From Micractinium sp. NFX-FRZ (Eukaryota > Chlorophyta > Trebouxiophyceae > Chlorellales > Chlorellaceae), in NCBI GenBank assembly GCA_029339195.1, contig JAPTJF010000484.1:1-45517 (forward strand): DNA of 45,517 nt, given 5' to 3'. How positions within the stretch are numbered: the first letter of the stretch is position 1; each line of letters opens with the position of its first letter. The position numbers and the translations under genes were made by a program. The notes under the pieces are model-generated. The model saw only the letters and a program-made list of their open reading frames with translations, was not told where the DNA came from and ran no database searches. This document shows positions 9,701-19,800 of this stretch, piece by piece.

Positions 9701-12700
9701 GTCAAACACGCGCGCGCCGTTGACCCGGCTGCGGGCAAGGATGGCGGCGTCGAGGTCGCGCCTGGAACAGAACTCCATCAGCAGGATGCCGCGCGTCTCT
9801 GCACATGGAAGCGATGATGGGTGGGTGTTGGCACATTGCTGCCTGCACCTCTGGGGGAATGTGCGTCCACTGCTGGTGCGCACTGCATGAAGGTTGCGGC
9901 GCAAACTGGGTGGCAGGCAGCCCACACGAGGTGCATTGCAGCCAGGTGGCCGCAGTGGCGCTGACCTGTCACGCACACACCGATAAACTGGACGACGCAG
10001 GGGTGCCGCAGCCTGCACCCAGTCACATGTATGTGAAGATGGATGGGCACGCAATGCAGCTGTGGGACGGCAGCAGGCAGGCCTGGGTGTCAGAGGCCCT
10101 CGAGAGGGTGAGGCGAACAGTGTGCAAGCAGCAGGGAGCAAGGCTGCAGAGCCCCCGATGTGCGCGCTGTCGAGGCAGCACCCCTGCCACTCACCGGCGC
10201 AGCATGACCGCTTCCTGCACGACCATCAAGTGGGCGCTTTGCATGCACGCTCATGCGCGCAGGAGGAGGGCGGGGCATGGGCAGCGAGGGTAAGCTGTGG
10301 AGTGCCGTACAAACCCTTCATGACGGGAGGCTGTGTCATGTTGCCCCCCATCCATCGTCTGGCGTGCCCACCGCCCCTCTTCGCACCGCCCCTCCCCGAT
10401 GCCGCACTTGCCTCCACAAAGTGCAGCTGCGAGTGCTGCTTGCCGTGCCACTCCACCACCTTTGCAGCTGACAGCGTGTGCCCGCCCACGAGCACCTTGT
10501 ACACGGTGCCAAACCCGCCGGCACCTGCAGGCACAGCATGCACAGCAGGCCGTGCAAGGTGGTGAAATGCCAGCCAGCACACAGCTCACAACAGCAGTGC
10601 TGGGGTGGGCACGGCAGTGGTGAGGTGCAGGCAATCGCCACGACACTCTCTCAACAGGCATTGCTGCGGGGCCTGATCAATGCAAGCGCACGCAACCACT
10701 ACCCAGCCCTCGCCCCTGCGCCGCCCCAGCAACCTGCCTGCCCACCCGCCCTCCCGCTCACCCAGGCTGATGTGGTTGCCGTTGGGCCCCTTAAGGAACT
10801 CAATGTCAGACTCCTGCAGCACAACTTCCTCCCAGTTTGGGGCGTGCTGTGCCAGCAGGTCAGCCGCCCAGGCCAGGGCCGGCACGCGGGCTGCAACAGC
10901 CGCCTGCCCTGCCTGCGGCTGCTGCCCTGGCGCCGCCGCATCGGGTGCGTCAGCCTGGCTGCTTGCCGAATCCTGCCCCGCCTCCTCCTTCCCCTCCCTC
11001 CTCAAGCCGTGCCGGAGATCACTCTGCCCGCCACTGCCGCCTGCTCCCCCTTCCTGCCATCCTGCGCCTGCTGCAGCCAGCGGAGCAGCTGTCGGGGCTG
11101 CCCCTGGCGGGATGGCTTTGGGGGATGAGCTGGCCCGCAGGCGTGGCGAGCTCAGCACGATGTCAGCGGGGCTGTGCACAACTGCCGCCGAGCCGTCTGG
11201 CGCCAGCTGGCTTGGTGGGATGCCCAAGCCCAGGTGAAAAGCGTCCGCCCCGCTGGCAGCCCGCTTGGCGGCGATCGGCAGCAGCGCCCCCGCCGCTGCC
11301 TGGCCGCCAGCTTGCCCCGCCTGCCGCCGCCGCTTGTGCCGGCGACGCGCCAGCACCAGCACAGCAGCTGCCAGCAGCCCCGCCACCACTCCGCCCACCG
11401 CGATTGCGACCACAGATGCAGCCGAGAGGCTGCTGCTGCCGCCTCTGGTGCCTGCTGGTGCGGCACCACCCTCTGGGGCGTCATCCAGCCGAGCCCCCTC
11501 CCTCACTAGCAGCACAGCCGTGGGGTTCCAGTTGGAGCGGGACAGGTACAGAGGCGCGTCTGGCTGGCCGGGCGTGCCCTTGAGGTCGCCCTGTGTGGCG
11601 TCCAGGTGGTTGCGCCCGTGGGGAGAGAAGACGATGGCTTGGCAGTCGGGGCGGGCGTCACAGGCTGCCACCAACTCCTGAAGGGGCAGCAGGAGGGCAA
11701 GGGGCTCCAGGCAGCGGCAGTGAGGCGTTGCAGCAGCAGAGCAGCAGCAGGCGGAGGGCAGCAGGGGGAGAGTGAGGCAGGGAACGCAATTGCCTGCTGC
11801 CTGTTGCAGTGGCACACGCCATGCCGCGAGCGCTGCCTGCTGCGCTTTGCAAGTGCATGTGTTGTGCCATGGTGCGATGTGCCATGCTGTGCGGTGCTGT
11901 GCCCTTTCGGGGCCGGGCCTGCCAGGCCCTCCACAAACCTGGCCGCAGCCCTGGCCTCACCCAGGAATATGACTAATGTCTTTGTATGATAAGCAAAAAG
12001 TTCAAGGAATTCACGAAATTTTTCACAACTGAAGCTGCAAGCGTTCATTATTAGCTTGTTGCCCTCCCACCATCTCACCTGTAGGCTTCCCTGCAGGCGG
12101 CACACCTCCTCCAGCAGGCTGCCGGAGCAGGTGAGCTGGTGCTGGCCCAGCATGGATCGCCCCAGGAAGGAGCGGAAGCCGGGGAGCGTGACGTTGGGCA
12201 CAGTCACCGGCGCGCCTGGGGAGGGGGTGGTGGGACGCAGCAGGGCATGGGAGGAGGAATGGAGGCTCAGAGCCTGTGGGGGCTGATTGCAGCAGGAGCT
12301 GAGAAGAACACCGCACCAGCCCTCCCTCCTCCCTAGCCCGGGTGTCGTCGGAGGCAGGCAGGCGGGGAGCAGGGCGACCCCCGGGGGCGGCCAGAACCTG
12401 CCGTGCCAGCCTGGGGTGCGCTGCCAGCGCACCTGCCTCTGTGCCGACGGTAGGCCCGCTTGTGAGCACTACAATGCCATTGCCGGCGCCCGACATGTCT
12501 TCAATGAGCAGCTGGCACCCCCCTGGAGGCATTGGCTCGTTGCCGATCAGTTGAAGTGAGCAGTCGCTGCCGTTGAGGGGGCAAAAGTTGAAGACTGCAG
12601 CAGGGGGTGGGCGGCAGGAGCAGGTGGTGGCGCCGGCGGAGGAAGGAGGGCGGGAGGCTGGGACTTCAAAGGCGCGTTATTGGCACGCAGCGCTGAAGCC

Positions 12701-15700
12701 CTCAAAGCAGAGGTGGCCATGCGAGCTGGGTGGGTGGCACAGCATGGCAGGCGTGCATGCAGGGCACACCGCCAGCACAGGCATGTGAGATCGGACGCAG
12801 TTGTCAAGCCAGACATGCTCAGTGCACACTGGCCCACTGTGCTCCCATTGACCCCACCCCGCCACCCTCCTGTCTCACCGGTGCAGGGCGGGGTGCGCCG
12901 GCAGGAGGCGGCACAGTCGGCGGCATCGGCCTGAGGGTTGGCCGAACCCTCCAGCACAGGCTGGCCCAGCAGCAGGGTGTGGCGGGCCAGAATGAAGTGC
13001 ACTGCGCAGGGAAAGGGAAGGTTGCAATGCGGGGCAGTGCAGTGCTATGCAGCACAGCTCTGCCATTTCATAGCAGGGCAGGGCAGGGCAGGGCAGGGCA
13101 GGGCGGGGCACGCCGCAACATAGTCATGCCATATGTGTGAGGGCAGCGCAGCAAGGCGTCGACGGCCGGTGAGTTGCCGCTTACCATCCGAGCCGGCAGA
13201 CTGGGGCAGCAGCTCTGCGTGGGCCGACATGAGCAGGCCAACACGAACAGGGCCGGCTGGCGCCGGCTGTCCTCCCGGCACGCTGCCTGGGGCAGCACTG
13301 GCCCCCGCATCACCGCCCGCCAGCTGTGCACCCTCCCTGAGCAGCAGCACCGCCCGGGGGTTCCAGTTGGCTTCACGCAGGCGCAAGGGCGCCCCCGGCT
13401 GGCCAAGCATGCCCTTGAGCACCCCCACAGAGGGCTTGACATCGTCCCGTCCCGCTGGCGAGAACACGACAGCCTGGCAGTCGGGGTGCGCTGCGCACGC
13501 GGCCCCAAGCTCCTGCAGCGCGGGTGGGAAAGGAGAGGCCGGGGGCAACGGGCAACGTTGTATGCTGCTGCGGCATGCACTGTCGGGTGGGTCACAGCAG
13601 TTGGGAGGCAGGCCCAGGCCCTTGCTGTGCTATAACCTGGCTGAGCCCCGCTGCGGCAACTGGGCAGCCACACACAGCTGCGCACTGCCAGCGGGGTGCG
13701 GCCTCACCTCTGCCGTGCCGGGAAGCATGCAGAGGTCGTCCCGAGTGCTGCCCTCGCACTGCAGCTGCGCTCGGCCCAGCATGCTGAGCCCGAGCAGGCT
13801 GCGGTGGCCAGGGATGCTGACATTGGGCACACTGACGGGGGCACCTGCGGCACCGCAGGGCAAGCGAGTCAAGAGGAGGGACAAGGGGTGGGAAGTGAAA
13901 GGAGTGGGAGAAAGATGGAGGAAAAGAGCAGCGACGTTCTTTCGCACCGTAATGGGCACGTGCAACTCAACCAGCTGGTTTGGCAACTGCAAGCAGCTTG
14001 GAGGTGCAGCACAGCACAGCGCTGCGCAGCACAGCACAGCATGACGTGGTGCGGCATGACATGGCCCGGGTGACAACTGTGCCACCCTTGCTGCCACGCT
14101 GCTGTGCCAGGGACCCGGGCGCTGCCCTGTCCTGTGTAGGGCGAGCCCCGGGCAGGGCAGGGCGCCACGCAGTGCATGCACGGCAAGTGCAGCGGCAAGA
14201 CCTCACTCCCAATTGGCAAAACCACACTGCCTCCCCACCTGCCACCACCGCCAAGCTGCCTCCCTGGGCTAGCAGTGTGATGCTGTTGCCGTCCACCACT
14301 GTCTGCTGCAGCCGCAGCTCGCATCCGCCCGCAGGCAGCGGCGGGTTGCCAGTCACAGTGACAATACAGCGCCCGCCGGTGGCGTTGGCCGGGCACCAAT
14401 TGAACACTGCATCAGGTGGTGGTGGAGGGCGGGGAGGTGGGAGAGGGAGGGTGGTTGGCAGCGCACTGCGACAGCGGTGCGGAGGACCGGGGGGCAAGAG
14501 GGGAGCGTGGTTGGGCCAAGCGCCGTGCTCTTCTCAGAAAAGGAACAGGACGTTGTCGCCTGCCTCTTGCTGTGTGGTGCGCCTTCGCCCGCACTGCCTG
14601 CCTGCTTGCCTGCCTGGTTCCTCCCTGCCGCTCTGTCTGACCGGACACCCCTTGCCCCCGCCCCCCACCCACCTGAGCAGTTGTCGGTGTTCAGGCAGGA
14701 GAGCGAGCAGGCCTCTGCGCTGGGCTGCAGGTTGCGTGCGGCGGGCTGCACCACCACCCCAGGCAGCACCGTGCCATATGCGGCGATGAATGACCCTGCA
14801 GGCAGGCAGTGTGGCAGTGAGGCAGGCACCCCGGAATGACCTGGCTTCGAAATCCATCACCATCAGACAAGGTTCTGTCCGGCACGCCCACACCCCAGCG
14901 GTTCCCGGCTCACCGTCATAGCCAGCAGCCTGCTGCAGCGAGCCCTGCGCTGCCATCAGTATGCCCCAGGTTTCCAGGGGCGGCGGGGCTGGGGCAGTGC
15001 CAGCTGGCGGCTGAGCTGGCGGCGGGGGGGAGGGTGCCTGCAGCAGATTCCTGCGACTGCCCACAGGCCCGTGCAGCTCAGCGGGCGGCGGGGCCACCTT
15101 TTGCAACAGTCTGCTGTGGCCGGCCGCGCCCAGGGCAGCAGCGGGCAGGAGGGCTGCATGCGGCAGCCTGCTTGCATGGCCCGCTTTAACCGCACCAGGC
15201 GGCAGGGGTGGCGGCTCAGGGGGGAGATGAAGAGGCACCCCCTGCTGGACAAAGAGCACCTCATCCAGGCTCCAGGCAGCGTGGGTGAGATCCAGAGGGC
15301 CCTCATTTGCTGCACCTTTCAACACGCCGGTGCCAGTTGTGAGGCTGTAGGCGAATGCTTGGCAGCCTCGGGTGGCGCCGCAGGCAGTCGCCACCTCCTG
15401 AAGCAAAGGAGAGAGAGAGCAGGGGAGCAGCATCAGGACGGGCAGACAAGCCAGAGGAGGAGGCCGTTGTCCAATGTTAGACACTCTGGCTGAGCAGTGC
15501 GTGTGAACTCAGGTGATCAAGCTTGACGTAACTTCTGTTTGACGGCGCAGGCCGCCCGAGCACACTCACTTGCACGCTACCGTCCACGAGGCACTGCTCC
15601 ATAAGCTGGCTCCCTGGGCAGGCCAAGTCGTGCTGCCCTGGCAGGCCATATCCAGGGAGGGGGAGGAAGCCAGCGGGGACTCCTGGCGGGGATGGCAGCA

Positions 15701-16434
15701 AGATGCCTGCATGGGGCCAGCGGGGGCCGCAATTGGCGGGGTGGGCAGGCGGGGAGGGTTGGGGAAGAGAAGGGATGAGCCGCACCGACGCCACAACCTG
15801 GCGCAACAAGCAAGGTGCTGCAGCCCTGAAACGGGGCGCACGCAGGTTCATCTGTTTCCTGTCAGCTTGACTGGGCAAACGCACCTAGAACGGGCGCCAG
15901 GCTGGCTGCGCGTGCCACGACCGGTACGTTGCCCGCACTGCCCGCCCGGCGCAGCTCGCAGCCACCCGGCGGCAATGCGGCGTCTAGGCCGTGACAAGCC
16001 GCGCTGCCGGCAGGGCACCAGGAAAAGACGGAGCACAAAGGCTTTGCAGCACAGCTGGCGGCGCAGGCCTCAAGAGAGGGCTGCAGGTTGGCGCCGCCCG
16101 CCCGCAGCCGCTCGCCGCCGCCACCAAGCACGCCCGCGGCGGCGGCAATGTGGCTTCCTGCAGCGTCGGCACGGCCAACGCACAGCCTCTTGAGTAGCCG
16201 AAGCAAAAGAGATCAAAGCCAGTGCAGGCGGCATCCCCGGCCACCCACTGAGCTCCCCCCCAGGTCGCACCCACCGTTGAGGAGCTCTGTGCTCAGGACG
16301 TGTGCTTCCCTCACAAGCAGCAGGCCGCCAGTGCTGCCGCTGCTGCTCGAACAGGCTGCGTGTGATGGCACGATGACCACCCACACCACAGCTAGCAGCA
16401 GGAGGCGGGCAGCCGAGGGCAGGCATGCACTCAT
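6743..16434 (-). CDS. Receptor-like TKL-type protein kinase with three PAN/apple-like ectodomain modules
   Basis: Twenty-two exons on the minus strand give an uninterrupted 1492-residue protein: 16275-16434, 15885-16157, 15570-15682, 14914-15397, 14673-14795, 14239-14406, 13708-13844, 13185-13512, 12879-13001, 12433-12594, 12079-12215, 10762-11677, 10412-10524, 10195-10214, 9966-10012, 9699-9798, 9196-9290, 8847-8901, 8564-8630, 8235-8278, 8017-8048, 6743-7524. A signal peptide (about residues 1-30) precedes three Cys-containing modules (about 54-810), one membrane span (about 822-846), a basic stop-transfer RRRHKRRR, and a kinase domain (about 1040-1280). Kinase motifs seen are LGAGGFGTVYK, the AAK lysine, the alphaC Glu in FVEEAVMLRRL, HLDIKPHN (HLD in place of HRD), DVG in place of DFG, APE, and SDIYSYGVVLWEL. 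Lysine, catalytic Asp, Asn and metal-binding Asp are all present, so it is probably active. The tail is Pro/Ala/Ser-rich. It likely senses an extracellular ligand; the ligand is unknown. Confidence 0.88.
10762..14795 (-). other. Kinase ectodomain modules 2 and 3 (repeated four-exon sets)
   Basis: Exons 5-8 (123, 168, 137 and 328 bp) and exons 9-12 (123, 162, 137 and 916 bp) are homologous sets with the same intron phases (1, 1, 0, 1). Shared words are CxxSCxxxxxC, VFNWCP/VFNFCP, PPGGC or PAGGC, GAPVxVPNVxxPG, SMLG, AACxAxPDCQAxVFSP, and NWNPxAVLLxREGAxL. Exon 12 is longer because it also carries the membrane span and juxtamembrane region. Confidence 0.85.
13074..13110 (+). repeat. Pentanucleotide GCAGG repeat in kinase intron 8
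   Basis: About six tandem copies of a GGGCA/GCAGG pentamer, with one imperfect terminal unit, lie inside a kinase intron. On the coding strand it reads as a CCTGC-type pyrimidine-rich tract. Confidence 0.8.
14673..16157 (-). other. Kinase ectodomain module 1 and start of module 2
   Basis: Module 1 is exons 2-4 (15885-16157, 15570-15682, 14914-15397). Exon 2 carries GSHIAAAAGVL, then CAASCAAKPLCSVFSWCP and PPGGCEL. Exon 3 carries GVPAGFLPLPGYG with two cysteines. Exon 4 carries EVATACGATRGCQAFAYS and GVLKG. Module 2 starts at exon 5 (14673-14795; GSFIAAYGTVLPG, CSLSCLNTDNCS). Exon 2 corresponds to exons 5 plus 6 fused, without the internal intron. Confidence 0.8.
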
Positions 16435-16454
16435 GGTTGTAAAAGCCAACTCAT
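16431..16454 (-). promoter_or_regulatory. Eight-codon uORF overlapping the kinase start codon
   Basis: On the minus strand an ATG at 16454-16452 opens a seven-residue frame whose TGA stop (16433-16431) overlaps the kinase ATG (16434-16432) as ATGA. If included in the 5'UTR it could reduce or couple translation of the kinase. The transcription start is unknown. Confidence 0.4.
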
Positions 16455-16839
16455 GGGTTAGCCGCCTCTTGAGCTTGGAAAAATGACCTTTGGTGGTGCG
16501 GAGTGCACTTGGGCAAAGTTCAAGGTTGTAACCTGCGTGTAATTACACAGGATCACATCTCGTGCTCTTTGACAACCATACTGTCTCCCTGATACCTTTT
16601 GCTCCAGCAAACCAAAAGGAGAAAGCTTGTCCCATGTCGAAGGCAACGCAGCGGGCGAGAAGCCAGGCCGCAGGTGCCACACAAGCAGGGGACCCAAATG
16701 CACAGTTAGGGTTGCCATGCCCAGCACCCAATGCTACAATTGATTCTGCGCCCAACCATCACGTGCTGCAATAGCCCCTGCACGAGGCCCTGCCCTCCTG
16801 TTCAGAGAGAGGAATCGTGTGGGCCACACCGCCTGCGCC
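16435..16839. promoter_or_regulatory. Divergent promoter region between kinase and permease genes
   Basis: About 400 bp separates the kinase start (-) from the proposed permease start (+). It must hold both promoters and 5'UTRs. A perfect 12-bp palindrome (GTGTAATTACAC, 16537-16548) lies about 100 bp from the kinase start. No obvious TATA box was seen. Confidence 0.5.
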
Positions 16840-19800
16840 ATGGCGGTAGTAGGAGGAGCAGAGCGGGCGTTCTTGCCTTGCGATGAAACGTGCGACGGGG
16901 CAAGCCTGGCGTGCCACACCAGTGCCTGCCTGCCGCTGCTGCCTGCTGCCGCCGCTGCCTGCTGCCGCTGCCCTTTCCCGCTGTGCGACCTGGATTCCCT
17001 GCTGGATACCCCTGCCACTGCGCTTAAGATCAGACCCCTGCACCCTTCCCTGCCTGCAGCCACCCCAATGGTAAGCTGGCTCGGGCAGGGCGACCGCTTG
17101 AAGGCTGTCAGGCCGGCTGCCTCAAGCGGACCGCAGGACGCGGCCCCCGAGCCAACGCAAGCCGCCCCTCCACCCCCGCCGGTCCCCTGCGTTGCTGACC
17201 CGTCGTGCAGAACCCTGCACTCACTCTCCCCCCCGTCAACTTACCTCCCAGCCCTGCTCGCCCTGCCCTGCGCCGCCCTGCCCCACTCCCGCCGCCCCTC
17301 GCTTTGCCCACTCTGCAGGCATCCCCAATTCAAAAACCGGCACCGTGGTGACCGCCACCATCCACATCTTCTGTGCGGTGGTGGGGGCGGGGGTCCTGGC
17401 GCTGCCTCGGGTGGTGGCCTGGCTGGGCTGGTGAGCAGTACAGTGGTGGGTTGGGCTCGAGTCGGCTGGCTAATGAGCACTCAAATGTATGTAGCCTTGT
17501 TGGCTCCGCTGGTCAATGTTGCTGGCTGCGTGTGAGCAGTAATTGACTTTTGGAAGGGCGCAGGCCGGCGTGCGCTGGCACGCTCGGCATGCCCACAATC
17601 CCTGCTGGCCCCCGGTGAAGTGCTGCCTCCAGGGGCTGCCCCCCACCGGCACCCGCTCCCGCCCGTGCCCTGCATGCATCCACCCTTCACACGATGCTCT
17701 CGTCTCCCCGCTTCCCGCACCTGGATCCACTACTCATCACTGCCTTACAATTTGCTCAGCGGAGTGCCGTCCAAATCCTAGGGTTTCATGTCCCTGTGCG
17801 CAGGGTGGGCGGCCCCCTGGCCCTCATCGTCTTCTACCTCATCCAGCTGGCGTCGTCCCGCATGCTGGCCATGGTGTACTGCGTCAATGGGGTCGAGCAC
17901 GCGCGGTGGGCAGGCGGGGGATGGGGGTGTGGGTGGGGGCTCAGTGTAAACGAGGAGGTTTGGGTTGGTGTGTGGGCAGGTGGAGTGGTACTGCACATGC
18001 AGGCGGTTGGCGCCAAGGCCGACAAGGTGGAGAACGCACACTTACTGCTGGCGTACTGGGTTGGCTGTGGGCGGCCTGCCCGCTCTGCTAACCTGCCGCC
18101 GCAGCTGCCGCGGTACTGCAGGTACCACCACGCCGTGAGGAACCTGCTGGGCAACACCGACGCCATCTTCATGTCCATCTTTCAGTGCGGTGCGTGGCAG
18201 CATTCTGCTTTGGTGGATGTTTGTGGATGTGTGCGTGCGCTGGATGCTACTTGTGTGTGCGCCCCGGGCTGGTGCGCAGCACTGTCGTCAGCTGAGCAGG
18301 GACAAGGACAAGTGGCAGTTGTGGCAGCCGCGGGGGGCGTTTGCCCGCTGCCCTCCCTGCCAGTTCTGGGCACGCCTCCTTCATGGGGCGGATGCCTGCC
18401 CGCTGCTCCCTGGCTGCCTGCCCTCCCCTCCTGGCTGCAGCCAACATCTTCCTCATCACCGTCGCCTGTGAGTGCAAGCCTTTACGCCTTACCTCGGCCT
18501 GCCTGCTTCGCTGTCCTCGCCTGCTTTGCTTCCCTCGCCTGTGCTGCTTCTCTGCACCCCAGTGGCATGCACCCCCCAGCACACCGCCATTCAAGCTTGT
18601 GCGGCCCCCGCTCGATCGGTGTACAACGTTCCCCGCAAGTCTTAGATAGTCCACCCACACACATCGTCTCTTCTTGTTTCTTTTCTGTTCATTGCAGACA
18701 CCATCACGGGTGCGCTGGCCATGAAGACCATTGCCAACCAGGCATGCCAGGTGCAGGGCACCGCAGAAGCCGACTGCTGGAACGACACCTGGTAGGGGGG
18801 CGGGTGAGGAGAGGGCACGTTGGATGCGTCCCAAAAGAGGCGTTTCTTGTGAGGGCTGAAGCAGCGCTTGCGGTGTGCAGCCCGACGGCTGCATAGAGGG
18901 CAGGTGAGGGCGCAAAAAAGGGGGGGGGAAGGGACGGTGGATGAGTGAGGTGTGGCATTTCAAGCACGATGGGCGTCAAGCACGCCAGAGCAGAATGTGG
19001 AACAGGAGCTGGTGAGAGGGCGAGGTTTTGGGGCAGGAGCAGGGCAGGAGGTAATGCAGTGTTGGGGCTACGGCAACAGAGCACAGCCCCAGGGAGCAAG
19101 GCCCTCCAGAGACAGCGCCTTGCCCGCACAGGGACTCTACCTTGCCTGTCGCCAGCTGCTGTGCACGCTGGAGGCAACCGAGGCGCCGCCTCACAATGCC
19201 TGCCTGCCTGCCTGTTCGCCTGCCTCCCCCCCTTCTTTGTGCCCAAGTACCAGCAGGCGCTGCCTCACAGTGCCTGCTCCCCTGCCCGCCCCCCTTTCTT
19301 TCTGCCTCCCCCTCATCAGGAAGCTCACCCTGATCTTCAGCGCCAGCCAGGTCATCCTCAGCCAGGTCAGTCGGGGCATCTTAGCGCGGCAGCTTTGCCA
19401 GCGGGGACATCCCTGGTGATGTGTGTTGGCATCCCTTCCTAACTCACTCGGCGCCGGCATGGCCCTTCATGCCCCCTGCAGCGGGGTGGGTGAGCGTGCC
19501 GGTGCCTGAGCGTGCACGCGATTGCTTTGTTTTTCAGCAAGGTATCCTTGCCCCCGTCTTCCCCCCCTGTGGCCTATCGCTACTACGCCCCCATCCCACA
19601 CCCACCGCTGTCTGCACCCCATGCTGCGCGCACAACACCCCTGCCGTTCCCCCGTCCCTGCAGGTGCCCAACCTGGAATCTGCCTGGTGGGTCAGCTTCA
19701 TCGGCGTGGGCACCTCCCTCTTCTACTGCATGGTGAGCTCCCCAGGTGGTGCCTGCCCAGCTTCTGGAATCCCCAGGTAGTGCCTGCCCAGCTTCTGCTT

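Noticed and set aside
10478..11583. Plus-strand open frames over the kinase membrane region
   Set aside because: They are opposite the exon with the membrane span and the NWNP repeat motif. No start context, splice pattern or homology supports them.
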